Shown here piece after piece: positions 53,779-63,354 of a stretch of 64,000 nt of DNA. A program made the translations under genes and the position numbers. Numbering within the stretch: the stretch's first letter is position 1; each line of letters begins with the position of its first letter. The DNA lies in the NCBI RefSeq assembly GCF_025822605.1, contig NZ_JACKTY010000014.1, positions 253,883 through 317,882 of the forward strand, given 5' to 3'. Source of the DNA: Mycolicibacterium komossense. Lineage in GTDB: Bacteria; Actinomycetota; Actinomycetes; Mycobacteriales; Mycobacteriaceae. The notes beneath the pieces were generated by a model. The model worked only from the letters and a program-made list of their open reading frames with translations, made no database searches and was not told the origin of the DNA.

Positions 53779-55266
53779 ATGTCCAGACCGACTGGCTCCC
53801 GTACCACGCAGACCAAACAGAGTCTGCGACGCGATGTGAATGTCTGGGGCGCCATCGGTGTCTCCCTCGCTCTACTCGCACCGTCGATGGCGGCGAACCT
53901 GACCCCGCAGGCCGCCGCCTCCAGTGTCGGGCGTGCGGTTCCGTTGGTCTTCGCCGCCGCCACCGTCGGGGTCCTCTTGATCAGCTGGACCTTTGTCCGG
54001 CTGTCGCAACGGTTCCACCACGCCGGCAGCGTCTACGGTTTCGTAGGAGCCACGCTGGGGTCGCGGATCGGCGTGGTCGCCGGATGGGCACTGATCGGGG
54101 TGTATCTGCTGTTCGCCGTCATCACCTCCGCTGCCGTCGGCATCTTCAGCAGCGCGCTTCTGGACGCCACTGGAGTCTGGTCGACTCCTCCGGACTGGGC
54201 GTCATTCCTGTTCAGCGCATTGGCGCTGATCGCGGTTGCTGCGCTGGCGGCCCGGCCGGTCAAGGTCGGTTCCCGGGCGCTGCTCGGCATCGAAGGCGTC
54301 ACGGTCGGGCTGATCCTGGTCGTCACCCTGGTCGTCCTGGTCCGATTGCTCACCCATCACGCTCCCGGTGGACACACGTTCTCGTGGTCGGTCTTCTCGG
54401 TACCGACGGGCACCCCCATCACCGCAGTCTTCCTCGGCGTTGTCTACGGCTTTCTCGCGTTCGCTGGATTCGAGGCGGCGGCCACCCTCGGCGAGGAAAC
54501 CGAAAGTCCGAAACGGGCCATCCCACAGGCCATCCTGGGCACGGTGGTGTTCGCCGGCGGTTTCTTCATCCTCGTCACTGCCGTCGAGGTTTCGGCGTTC
54601 GGCGCCGACGCGGACGGCGTGCAGGCGCTTACCTCGTCGGGGTCGCTCCTGGGCGATCTGGGCAGCCAGTACGTCGCGGGCTGGGTCGGCGATCTGATCA
54701 CCGCCGGGGTGATCGCCAGCGCGTTCGGTTCCGCTCTGGCCTCCGTCACGGGCGCCTCGCGGCTGGTGTTCGCGCTGTCCCGGGACGGGTTCGGGCCGGC
54801 CCGGCTGGCTGATATCTCCGAGCGCCACCACGTCCCGACTCGAGCCGTGCTGACGGTGGTCGGCGCCACGGCCATCGTCGGCGCAGTCGCCGCGGCCATC
54901 GGACTGACGCCATTCGAGATCTTCGCCGATGGCGGTTCGGTGGGAGTTCTCATCCTCCTGATCACCTATGCACTGGCCACCATCGGTGCCGTCCGGTTGC
55001 TGTTTTTCGGCCCGGGTAGGGGCGAGGTGGCCAGGTGGGAGATCGTGGTCCCGGTGGCTGGGCTGGTGGTGCTCGCCTACACCTTGTTCCGAAATGTGGT
55101 GCCCTATCCAATCGGTGACGGCGCGTGGTTTCCCATCCTCGCCCTGCTGTGGCTAGTGGTGGGAGTTGCCCTGGTCCTGGCGCGGCCGGAAGCAGCGAGA
55201 CGCGCGGGTGCGGCGTTGGCGCGCAGCGATGGACTGAATTCCAAGGACACGGCAACTCCTGCGTGA
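53779..55266 (+). CDS. APC-superfamily amino acid/amine permease
   Basis: 495-residue transporter with about 12 helices. N-terminal DVNVWGAIGVSLALLAPSMA, GSVYGFVGATLGSRIGVVAG, the conserved FLAFAGFEAAATLGEETESP and ALIGASRLVFALS-like ASRLVFALSRDGFGPARLAD. It precedes a glutamine-synthetase-like ligase by 47 bp; that pairing is typical of systems that import an amine or amino acid and gamma-glutamylate it. Confidence 0.9.
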   Translation: MSRPTGSRTTQTKQSLRRDVNVWGAIGVSLALLAPSMAANLTPQAAASSVGRAVPLVFAAATVGVLLISWTFVRLSQRFHHAGSVYGFVGATLGSRIGVVAGWALIGVYLLFAVITSAAVGIFSSALLDATGVWSTPPDWASFLFSALALIAVAALAARPVKVGSRALLGIEGVTVGLILVVTLVVLVRLLTHHAPGGHTFSWSVFSVPTGTPITAVFLGVVYGFLAFAGFEAAATLGEETESPKRAIPQAILGTVVFAGGFFILVTAVEVSAFGADADGVQALTSSGSLLGDLGSQYVAGWVGDLITAGVIASAFGSALASVTGASRLVFALSRDGFGPARLADISERHHVPTRAVLTVVGATAIVGAVAAAIGLTPFEIFADGGSVGVLILLITYALATIGAVRLLFFGPGRGEVARWEIVVPVAGLVVLAYTLFRNVVPYPIGDGAWFPILALLWLVVGVALVLARPEAARRAGAALARSDGLNSKDTATPA

Positions 55267-55313
55267 GTTCGCGTCGCTCCCCAAAATTTCCGCCAATCTT
55301 TCGAGGAGAAGTC

Positions 55314-56693
55314 ATGACACAGAACGCAACACCCGCCGAACTCCAGACCAGAGCCGAGTGGCTCGCCAAGGAGGGCGTCGTCGGCGTCACGATCGTCTGG
55401 GCAGACAACAACGGAATTCCCCGATCCCGCACGGTGCCGGTGGCGCAGCTAGCCGCCGCCGCGCAACGAGGTGTGGGGATTACGACGCTGTTCGCCGTCT
55501 TCGACTCCCACGACGGCATCACCTTCGCCCACGACGGTTTGAGCACACCGTCGGGCGATGTCCGACTGATCCCTGCGACCGACCGGATCGTTCACCTGGC
55601 GGGCCAACGCGGATTCGCCTGGGTGCCGGGGCGTCAGGTGGCAGCCGATGGTTCCGAGTGGCCCTACGATCAGCGGTCCGCACTGGAACGACAGGTCGCA
55701 CGCGCAGCCGACCTCGGGCTGAAGTTTCTGGCGGGTTACGAACTGGAGTTCCACCTCAGCCATGCGGAACCGGCCCCGGACAGAACTCTGCGTCAGGCAC
55801 ACGAAGGGCCGGCCTACGGGCCCCTGGCACTGCTGGCGGTCGATGCATTTGCGACGCAACTCCTTCGCGATCTGGCCGACAACGCTGTGGAGATCGGACA
55901 GTTCCACGCCGAATACGGACCCGCACAACTCGAACTCAGCATCGCCGCAGCCGACCCGGTGACCGCGGCCGATCAACAGCTACTGGCACGGCAGACGATT
56001 CATGCCGCCGCGCAGGCACACGGACTGCGGGCGAGCTTCGCACCGCTGGTCAACACCGAAGGCGTCGGCAACGGCTGGCACCTGCACACCTCGGTGTCCC
56101 GCAATGGCGTCAACGTGCTCTCGGGTGGCGACGGCCCGCACGGCCTCACCGCCGACGGTTCCGCCTATCTTGCCGGACTGCTGCGCGACTTGCCTGCGAT
56201 CGCCGCGGTGACCGCTCCCAGCGTGCCTTCCCTGCACCGCTTACGGCCCGGATACTTTTCCAGCGCATATGCGTTCTGGGGCGTCGAAAATCGGGAAGCT
56301 GCACTGAGATTGGTCCCTGCAACCGAATTGCTGGGGGCCGATCACGCCAACGTCGAACTCAAACCGTCCGACGCTTCGGCCAATCCTTATCTGGCGTTGG
56401 CTGTGGTGATCTCCGCGGGGCTGGCAGGCATCGCAGATGGTCTGGTCGCACCCGAGCCGGTGCAATCCGATCCCGGCAACTGGACTGATGAACAACGGGC
56501 TCAGAACGGAATCCACCGACTGCCAACGACTGCGGAGGAGCAACGCGAAGCGCTGTTAGGCAATGACCGCGTCCGAGACGCTCTGGGCGGGGATCTGCTC
56601 GGCGCCTTCGCCGCCGTCCGAGCCGCGGATCATGCTTGGGCACAGGACAAACCGATCGATGACGTGGTTGCCGCCCACCGGTGGCGCTACTGA
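55314..56693 (+). CDS. Glutamine synthetase-like gamma-glutamyl ligase
   Basis: 459-residue glutamine-synthetase fold enzyme. Metal and glutamate ligands are seen in GYELEFHLSH, FHAEYGPAQLELSIAAADP and GVGNGWHLHTSVSRNG, and the ATP-site region ADHANVELKPSDASANPYLA. It is not housekeeping GlnA (it lacks the adenylylation-loop context), more like GlnT/PuuA-type enzymes that join glutamate to amines. ATG 55314 has a strong GAGGAG site. Together with the upstream permease it suggests amine or amino acid catabolism as a nitrogen source. Confidence 0.87.
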   Translation: MTQNATPAELQTRAEWLAKEGVVGVTIVWADNNGIPRSRTVPVAQLAAAAQRGVGITTLFAVFDSHDGITFAHDGLSTPSGDVRLIPATDRIVHLAGQRGFAWVPGRQVAADGSEWPYDQRSALERQVARAADLGLKFLAGYELEFHLSHAEPAPDRTLRQAHEGPAYGPLALLAVDAFATQLLRDLADNAVEIGQFHAEYGPAQLELSIAAADPVTAADQQLLARQTIHAAAQAHGLRASFAPLVNTEGVGNGWHLHTSVSRNGVNVLSGGDGPHGLTADGSAYLAGLLRDLPAIAAVTAPSVPSLHRLRPGYFSSAYAFWGVENREAALRLVPATELLGADHANVELKPSDASANPYLALAVVISAGLAGIADGLVAPEPVQSDPGNWTDEQRAQNGIHRLPTTAEEQREALLGNDRVRDALGGDLLGAFAAVRAADHAWAQDKPIDDVVAAHRWRY

Positions 56694-57158
56694 TGGCATC
56701 GTCGAGATGTACAAGTCTGACGAATCATTCTGTGCCTCATCATCAGTCAGCGCGTCGATGCCGAGAGGGCTCCACGACGGCTGGATGAGCACCCAACGCG
56801 TACACGGCAGAGGCTGATTCGCGGGTTGGTCGATCTGACGGCTCCATTGCGCAGGCCGTCGCGCTGCCTGACCCGACTCGACTGAGGTAGCGCGTTGAAG
56901 TCACCAAGATCACGCGGCGGGTGATCTTATCGAGGTATGCGGACCGCCCTGCGGCGCCGAGGTCGGCTGTTCGGTTCGAAACTTCGGGTCCACCGAGAGC
57001 AGCGGTCGAGGTGGACGGTTGGCCTAGCGAGACGACAGACGGTCGAGGCAACGTTTTATTGGCTGCCTCTGTGCTCAGGCAGATTCAAAGCCTATCCAGC
57101 TGCGGCTGATGCGATGACCATGGCTACGGGTTGGGAAGCTGCAGGAAGAGGAGACACG
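56694..57158. other. 465-bp intergenic region with 8-bp hairpin
   Basis: No gene is supported. A perfect inverted repeat AAGATCAC/GTGATCTT (arms 56906-56913 and 56921-56928, 7-nt spacer) stands in the middle; it could be an operator for the WhiB gene or a weak terminator for the ligase, since only a short T-containing stretch follows. Confidence 0.45.
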
Positions 57159-57506
57159 GTGTCGCTAGACGTGCGAGAGACTGTCCCAGCACGGCTTACG
57201 TCAGCGCCGAGCCTTCGAGCCATGCCCAGGCCGCTCGTCGAGGATTGGGATTGGCAGTCGCGCGGAAACTGCGTGCGGTGGCCTACCGAAGTGTTCTTCC
57301 CCGAAGACCAAGGCCGGCACGGTCTACGCGCGCGGCAACAGCGTGCCATGCAGATCTGCCGTGAATGCCCGGTATTGCGGGAATGCCGTGAACACGCGCT
57401 GGCGACACCTGAGGTGCACGGGATCTGGGGGGCCACCACTCCGCGCGAGCGCGCACATCTTCTCGCCGATTCCGAGGTGCCGGTGCCGCGCGGAAGCACC
57501 GCCTAA
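57159..57506 (+). CDS. WhiB-family iron-sulfur regulator (copy 2)
   Basis: 115-residue WhiB protein from GTG 57159, which has a strong GAGGAG 5 nt upstream; in-frame ATGs at 57114 and 57120 lack one. Cysteines follow C-X28-C-X2-C-X5-C (GNCVRWP ... ICRECPVLREC), then GIWGATTPRERAHLL. The EDWDWQSRGNC approach resembles WhiB3-like members. It shares the GIWGATTPRER segment with the WhiB at 26150 and convergently faces the oligopeptide ABC operon, 8 bp away. Confidence 0.9.
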   Translation: MSLDVRETVPARLTSAPSLRAMPRPLVEDWDWQSRGNCVRWPTEVFFPEDQGRHGLRARQQRAMQICRECPVLRECREHALATPEVHGIWGATTPRERAHLLADSEVPVPRGSTA

Positions 57507-57514
57507 TTCCGCCG

Positions 57515-59047
57515 CTAGCCTCTGACCGACACCCGGTCGGCGACCAGGTACTTGTACAGGTTCCACGACAGACCCGAGACACGGCTGGAGCTGATCGTCA
57601 CGAAGTCGGTCACGACGAGGTTGATGACGAACTGCTCGTCGAGCAACACGTCGGTGTACTGGCCGTAGACCTCGAGGGCGGCCGCGGAGCGCGGGTCCGG
57701 CAGGGCGATCAGTTTGTCGACCAACTCCGTGTAGCGCGGCGAGCTGAACCCGGACAGGTTGCCGACCGGTTTGAACGGTGCAGCCCCGGTGGCCAGTGTC
57801 GCCGGGCTGGATTGGCCGAACCCGTGCGGGTTGATCCACAACTGCCGCGTCGGTGACTTTAGGAATGACGAGAAGGCTGCCTGCTCCCGTGGGTCGATAG
57901 TCGTCGGGATCCCGACCTCGGCCAGGTTGTTCTGGATGATCGCCGCGATGGTCGGCGCCGCCGCCAGTCCGCTGCCGTAACTCAGCAGCAGCGGGGCTGC
58001 AGGAGGGCCACCCGCTTCGGCGAGTAGCGCACGGGCGCGGTCGAGGTCGCGGCGGTAGTGCTGTTGCGACGATGGCGAGAACGCCGGTGACGACGGTGAC
58101 CACGGGGTGCTGCCGGCGATGGCGTTGCCGGCGAATACGTCGGCGGCGATCCGATCGCGGTCTACAGAGTAGGCGATCGCCTGCCGCACCACCTTGTTCG
58201 ACAGGTAAGGGTCCTTGGCATTGGCGCCCACGTAGTAGGCGACGTCGTAGACGCCTTCGTGGATCGGTTCGAATCGGTTGTTACCGTTGAATATTCGAGT
58301 AACATTGCCCACCACGTCGCGAACCACGTTGGTCTGGCTGGCCCACAGCGACGCCAGCGGTTCACCCTGCTTGACCAGTCGCACGCTCGGGATGGTGGCC
58401 GGCCCGCCCCAGTAGTCGCCATTGCGGACCCAGCGCGACTGCTGTCCGCGGGTCCACGAGTCGAAGCGGAACGGGCCGGTACCCACGAAAGCCTCACCGG
58501 CGACCAGTTCCCGCTCGGTCTGGGAATCGGTCAGCAACATGAACTCGAACAGATCGAACAGGTTGGGCAGCGGGTGGTCGAGTGTCAGCACAGCAACGTG
58601 CGGAGCGGAAACATCCACCGAAGTAACAGCTTTTGCGGTCGCCTGCAGCTGTGATCCGGCGGAGTCCTTCGCCAGGTTGGCGATCGAGTAGGCCACGTCG
58701 GCTGAGGTGAACGGCCGACCAGAATGGAATCGGACATCGGGCCGCAGCGTCAAGGCAACGCTGCGCCCGCCATCGGTGATCTCCCATCCCGACGCGACGA
58801 GGGGTTGCGGCGCCAAGGTGTCGAGATCGTAGCGGGTCAGCGTGTCGAAGACCAGCCGGCCGATCGCCATCGAGGTGATCGACTGGGAGAAGATCGATTT
58901 GGGGTCCAGGTCGCTGAGGATGCCCAGCGCGATGCCGCCGTCACCCTCGCGTGCCTGTTCCACCGCAGATGCGCAGCCCACGGAGAACAGTGCCGCGGAA
59001 CCACCGGCTGCAAGCCGAAACAGCGTGCGTCGATCGAAACCGTTCAC
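57515..59047 (-). CDS. Peptide/nickel-type ABC transporter binding protein
   Basis: 510-residue family-5 solute-binding lipoprotein. The N-terminus combines a twin-arginine-like DRRTLFRLAAGG with a lipobox-like FSVGC, so Tat export and lipidation are both possible. Family features: LVFDTLTRYDLDTLAPQPLV, TLRPDVRFHSGRPFTSADV, and VVRQAIAYSVDRDRIAADVF. The ligand is undetermined. GTG 59047 overlaps the ATPase gene stop (GTGA). Last gene of a leftward operon. Confidence 0.88.
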   Translation of the reverse strand: MNGFDRRTLFRLAAGGSAALFSVGCASAVEQAREGDGGIALGILSDLDPKSIFSQSITSMAIGRLVFDTLTRYDLDTLAPQPLVASGWEITDGGRSVALTLRPDVRFHSGRPFTSADVAYSIANLAKDSAGSQLQATAKAVTSVDVSAPHVAVLTLDHPLPNLFDLFEFMLLTDSQTERELVAGEAFVGTGPFRFDSWTRGQQSRWVRNGDYWGGPATIPSVRLVKQGEPLASLWASQTNVVRDVVGNVTRIFNGNNRFEPIHEGVYDVAYYVGANAKDPYLSNKVVRQAIAYSVDRDRIAADVFAGNAIAGSTPWSPSSPAFSPSSQQHYRRDLDRARALLAEAGGPPAAPLLLSYGSGLAAAPTIAAIIQNNLAEVGIPTTIDPREQAAFSSFLKSPTRQLWINPHGFGQSSPATLATGAAPFKPVGNLSGFSSPRYTELVDKLIALPDPRSAAALEVYGQYTDVLLDEQFVINLVVTDFVTISSSRVSGLSWNLYKYLVADRVSVRG

Positions 59048-60693
59048 CGGCCTTCTCCCCGCTCGGTGCGGCGCTCGCGTTGGCGCACCGGGTCCGGAAT
59101 GGGTACGGCGGCCACCAGTCGGCTGGTGTACTCCGCTGTGGGGAAGCTGAATACCTCGCGGGCACGGCCGAATTCCACGAGTCGGCCGGCCCGCAGCACC
59201 CCGACGGTATCGGCGACGTCGTTGACGACCGCCAGGTCGTGGCTGATGAACAGGCAGGCGAAGCCGTACTGCGCCCGCAGTTCGGTGAAGAGTTCCAAGA
59301 CGGCGGCCTGCACCGAGACATCCAGCGCGCTGGTCGGCTCGTCGGCGACCAGCAGTCGCGGCGCCAGTGTCAGCGCGCGGGCCAGCGCGACGCGCTGACG
59401 CTGCCCGCCGGAAAGCTCCGATGGCCTGCGGGTGGCGAAGGCCCGCGGTAGCCGAACGGCATCGAGGAGTTCGGCCACCCGGTCCGAGACCTGGCGTCGG
59501 CCGGATGTTCCTTGCACCGTCATAGGTTCGGCGATCGAGGTGCCGACGGTGAACCGCGGATCCAGGGACGCCGCGGGGTCCTGGTGGATGAATGCCAAAC
59601 CCTTACGGACCTCGCGAAGTCCGCTGCGGTCGGCGGTCGCGAGGTCGACGCCGTCGATCAGCACTGCGCCACTGCTGGGTCTGACGAGCCCAAGGACGAC
59701 GCGTCCGACTGTGGTTTTCCCCGAACCGGATTCGCCGACCAGCCCGAGCACTTCGCCGGACTTGAGTGTGAGGGAGATATCGGTGAGTGCCGGGAAGGCG
59801 GGGTTGCCGCGCCTCGGTGGGTAAACCAGCGAAACATCGGTCATGGCGAGCAGCGGCGGGTCGCCCCCGGGCTGGTCCGGTTCGGACCGTCCGGCCGTCA
59901 AGCGCGGGACCGCCGCGAGCAACGTGCGGGTGTACTCGTGGCGCGGGGCGGCGAACAGGTCATGGACCGGCGCCTGCTCGACGATGCGGCCGTCTTTCAG
60001 GACGATGACGCGGTCGGCGATATCGGCGACGACACCGAGGTTGTGGGTGACCAGTAGGACCGCAGCTCGCCGGGTGTCGCGCAGACGCCGCAACAGGCTA
60101 AGGATTTCGGCCTGCACGGTGACATCCAGCGCTGTCGTGGGCTCGTCGGCGATCAAGAGATCGGGGTCACCGCTGAGCGCGAGCGCGATCACCACGCGTT
60201 GTTTCTGGCCACCGGAGAGTTGGTGGGGATACCAGTCGACGCGTGACTCCGGACTGGGCAGCTCGACCTGCCGTAACAGCTCGATCCCGCGGGCGGTCGC
60301 TGCCCGCTTGTCGAATTTCTCGCCGCGGGTCACCGCGTGGGCGCGCAATGCTTCGCGGAGCTGGCGACCGATCGTCTGGACCGGGTTGAGTGCGGTCTGC
60401 GGGTCCTGGAACACCATGGCCGCCGAGGTGCCGCGCAACGACCGCAGGGTGCTCTCGGGTGCTCCGATGACCTGGGTCCCGGCCAAGGTGATCGACCCGG
60501 ATGAGCGGGCGCGGTCGGGCAGCAGACCCAGCACCGACAGGGCGGTGAGGGATTTCCCGGAGCCGGATTCACCGACGAGCGCGACGATGTCACCTGGCGC
60601 GATCGTCAGATCGACATCGGTGACCACCCGTCGTGGACCGCTCGGCGTCGTGAAGTCGACGTTGAGGCCGGCGATCTGTAGCAAATCAGCCAC
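59044..60693 (-). CDS. Dipeptide-type ABC ATPase, fused DppD-DppF
   Basis: 549-residue protein with two complete ABC domains. First: Walker A LVGESGSGKSLTALSVL, signature [15 protein letters not shown], Walker B LLIADEPTTALDV. Second, from about residue 285: Walker A LVGESGSGKTTVGRVVL, signature LSGGQRQRVALARAL, Walker [14 protein letters not shown]. It energises the oligopeptide-type importer. GTG 60693 overlaps the permease gene end by 8 bp. Confidence 0.92.
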   Translation of the reverse strand: MADLLQIAGLNVDFTTPSGPRRVVTDVDLTIAPGDIVALVGESGSGKSLTALSVLGLLPDRARSSGSITLAGTQVIGAPESTLRSLRGTSAAMVFQDPQTALNPVQTIGRQLREALRAHAVTRGEKFDKRAATARGIELLRQVELPSPESRVDWYPHQLSGGQKQRVVIALALSGDPDLLIADEPTTALDVTVQAEILSLLRRLRDTRRAAVLLVTHNLGVVADIADRVIVLKDGRIVEQAPVHDLFAAPRHEYTRTLLAAVPRLTAGRSEPDQPGGDPPLLAMTDVSLVYPPRRGNPAFPALTDISLTLKSGEVLGLVGESGSGKTTVGRVVLGLVRPSSGAVLIDGVDLATADRSGLREVRKGLAFIHQDPAASLDPRFTVGTSIAEPMTVQGTSGRRQVSDRVAELLDAVRLPRAFATRRPSELSGGQRQRVALARALTLAPRLLVADEPTSALDVSVQAAVLELFTELRAQYGFACLFISHDLAVVNDVADTVGVLRAGRLVEFGRAREVFSFPTAEYTSRLVAAVPIPDPVRQRERRTERGEGR

Positions 60694-61519
60694 GGCGGGC
60701 CTGCCCGAGTGCCTGGGAGACCAGCAGGAAGCCGAGTACCAGATCGACGACCACGATCAGGGGCCCGAACGCGAACAGCGGGTTCCACACCAGGTAGTAG
60801 TTGCGCATCGAATCGCTGAGGATCGATCCCAGTGACGGCTGTGGTGGCTGCACGCCGATACCGATGAAGCTCATCGCAGATTCGAGGAAGACCGCCAGCG
60901 AAAGTGACAGCGCCAGTTGCACTCCCAACGGTTCGACAGCGTTGGGCAGGATGTGGCGGCGCAGGATCCAAGCCCGGCCCGCACCGAACACTTCGGCGGC
61001 TTCGACGAATGGCGATTCGCGGACCCGCAGGATCTGGGTCCGGATCAACCGGGCGAACAGCGGCACCTCCGAAGCGATGATCACCACCGCAACCGTTCGG
61101 GCACCGGGACCGAGGACCGCTGCCAACGTCAGGCCGAGGATGATCGCCGGGAAGGCGAGGATGACGTCGAACACCCGCTGGGTGATCTGGTCGGCGGTCG
61201 CGGAAGCGCTGGCCAGCAAGCCGATTCCGGCTCCGGTGACGGCGGCGATCGGGACCGCCAGCAGGATGATCGCCAGGGTGGTCCGGATGCCGTACAACGT
61301 CCGGGAGTAGATGTCCCGGCTGAGCTCGTCGGTGCCCAGCGGATGGGTCGCCGACATCTGGAGCAGGCCCTGTCCCGGCGGTTGGGCGAGGGGATCGGCG
61401 GTCGCCAGTAACGGAGCCAGCAGACCGGCTCCGACGATGAGTACCAACAGGATCACACCGAACAGGCCCTGCCCTGTGGTCAGCGCTTCGATGGCGGGGC
61501 GCTGCCGCAGCCGGGTCAC
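60686..61519 (-). CDS. dppC: Oligopeptide-type ABC permease, DppC
   Basis: 277-residue permease with an N-terminal OppC-like segment (LLAPLLATADPLAQPPGQGL) and six helices; THPLGTDELSRDIYSRTLYG and the EAA loop EAAEVFGAGRAWILRRHILP are family hallmarks. Start GTG 61519 overlaps the dppB stop (GTGA); the longer open frame upstream is shadow of dppB. Confidence 0.9.
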   Translation of the reverse strand: MTRLRQRPAIEALTTGQGLFGVILLVLIVGAGLLAPLLATADPLAQPPGQGLLQMSATHPLGTDELSRDIYSRTLYGIRTTLAIILLAVPIAAVTGAGIGLLASASATADQITQRVFDVILAFPAIILGLTLAAVLGPGARTVAVVIIASEVPLFARLIRTQILRVRESPFVEAAEVFGAGRAWILRRHILPNAVEPLGVQLALSLSLAVFLESAMSFIGIGVQPPQPSLGSILSDSMRNYYLVWNPLFAFGPLIVVVDLVLGFLLVSQALGQARRG

Positions 61520-62483
61520 GAGCTGCCCCTCGTCGCTCCGACGCGGATCCGCGGATCGAGCAGCGCATGGATCTGGTCGGTAACCAGTTGCAGCACAATG
61601 AAAACGGTGACGGACACCAGCAGCAGGATCTGCACCAGGGGATAGTCGCGGCGGTTGATGCCCTCCTGCAGCAGACCACCGATACCCGGCCAGGCGAAGA
61701 TCGCCTCGACGATCACCGCACCCGAGAGTAGAGAGCCGGTCTGCAGTCCCAGGACGGTGATCACCGACGGCAGGGCATTGCGTAGCGCGCCGCGGGAGAT
61801 GATGCGCCATTGCGAGAGCCCCAGCGCCCTGGCCGTCAGAACGTAGGGCTGCCGAAGTTCGGTCCGCAGTGCTTCGGTGAGGAATCTGGTCAGTGCGGCG
61901 CTAACCGGTAGTGAGAGACACATCGCGGGTAACAGCAGGTATTGCAGGGTGATCCACGGATCGGCCAGCAGCCCGTCGGGCGGTAGGCCCATCGCAGGCA
62001 GGACCGGCCAGACCAAGGCAAACACCAGTACCAACAACACACCGGTGACGAACGTCGGCAAGGCGACTGCGAGCGTGTTCGCCGCATTAACCAGTGCGGT
62101 GGCCACCCGGTTGGGCCACGCGACGGCAATGGTCGAGATGGTGAAGCTGGCAATGACCGCGATCAGCAGCGCCGCGGCCGCCAGCACCAGGGTGTTGCGT
62201 AGTCCGTCGCGCACCAGAGCCGAGATCGGTCCGCCCCGGCCGAACGATTGCCCCAGGTCGCCGCGGACCACATTGGTTAGCCAGTGCCAGTACGCCCGAC
62301 CAACGGCTGGTCGAGTCCCAGTTGTGCTCGCAGCGAACCGATCTGGGCCGGCGTCGCATCGGCACCGAGAATCGCCGTGGCGGGATCGCCGGGGATGAAC
62401 TGCAGGAGGCTGAAGATGACGATCGAGGCTCCGAAGAGCACCAGTAGGGCCGTGGCGAGGCGGGTGAGGACGTAGCGGGTCAC
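61516..62483 (-). pseudogene. dppB: Oligopeptide-type ABC permease DppB, frameshifted
   Basis: First gene of the operon, GTG 62483. The opening frame encodes a normal DppB N-terminus (TRYVLTRLATALLVLFGASI, then IPGDPATAILG and LGLDQPLV) and stops at 62277 after a missing base near 62292. The next frame carries the rest: YWHWLTNVVRGDLGQSF, five helices and the EAA loop. Restoring one base gives 322 residues, the usual length. The other operon genes are intact, so this is either recent inactivation or a sequence error; if real, the transporter is dead. Confidence 0.82.
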
Positions 62484-62565
62484 GGAGACTGATGCCCTCT
62501 CTGCCCTTTAATCGGCGGCGATTCAAACCATTCCAGGCCGGCTGCGCGCAAATCTACGATCGAGT

Positions 62566-63354
62566 ATGACCAGTACACAGACCACTCCCTACGTCGTTAC
62601 CCCGGCGAGTCCGGTGCTCGGGGCCGAGATCGTCGGCGTCGACCTGTCCAATGGCGTCGACGAGGCCACCGCTCAGGCCCTGCGGGCGGACTTCGACAAA
62701 CACAAGGTTCTGGTGTTCCGGAACCAGCATCTGACTCCTGATGCCCACGTGGAGGCAGTGCGGATTTTCGACGAGCCGTTCGACCACCCGCTGTGGGTGC
62801 CCCGCGATGAGCACAACCGGCTGGTGTACGTCTTCGACTTGGAGAAGGCGGGTGGCGCCTCGACCTGGCACGTGGGTGGTACCTGGCGCAACCCGCCGTT
62901 CAACATCGAATCCCTGACCTATCAGGTGGTGCCCGCAATCGGCGGCCACACGTTGTGGGCCGACCTGCAAGCCGCCTACGACGGACTGTCCGAGCCGTTC
63001 AAGGAGCTGTTGGAGTCGGTCAGCGCGGTGTACGGCGCCTATCCGGGCGATGGCACCGGTGACCGGCCGCCGGTGACGGAGACGGTCGAGCACCCGGTGG
63101 TCCGCACCCATCGCCACACCGGCCGCAAAGGACTGTTCCTCAGTTCGTCGGCGTTGCGGCTGACCGGCATCGGCGCGGCCGAAGGCCAGGCGTTGCTGCC
63201 CTTCCTGCTCGCGCACGCGTCGTCGCCGAATTACAGCGTCGCATTCGGTTGGAAACCAGGCGATTTCGTGATCTGGGACAATCTGGCCACCTGGCATTTC
63301 GCGGTCAATGACTACGACGGGCCACGGGCCTACCGCAAGGTGATCGCCGGCTGA
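62566..63354 (+). CDS. TauD-like dioxygenase with H-x-G in place of H-x-D
   Basis: 262-residue TauD/TfdA-family protein. Overall pattern is normal: GAEIVGVDLSNGVDEATAQA, KHKVLVFRNQHLTPDAHVEA, and C-terminal NLATWHFAVNDYDGPRAYRK with distal His244 and 2-oxoglutarate-binding Arg254/257. But the metal motif reads W101-H102-V-G104, so the usual Asp is Gly. Fe(II) halogenases such as SyrB2 and WelO5 also replace this Asp with Ala or Gly, leaving a halide site; loss of function is the alternative. ATG 62566 has no clear ribosome site. Divergent from the dpp operon; 3' end overlaps a convergent GNAT by 25 bp. Confidence 0.83.
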   Translation: MTSTQTTPYVVTPASPVLGAEIVGVDLSNGVDEATAQALRADFDKHKVLVFRNQHLTPDAHVEAVRIFDEPFDHPLWVPRDEHNRLVYVFDLEKAGGASTWHVGGTWRNPPFNIESLTYQVVPAIGGHTLWADLQAAYDGLSEPFKELLESVSAVYGAYPGDGTGDRPPVTETVEHPVVRTHRHTGRKGLFLSSSALRLTGIGAAEGQALLPFLLAHASSPNYSVAFGWKPGDFVIWDNLATWHFAVNDYDGPRAYRKVIAG

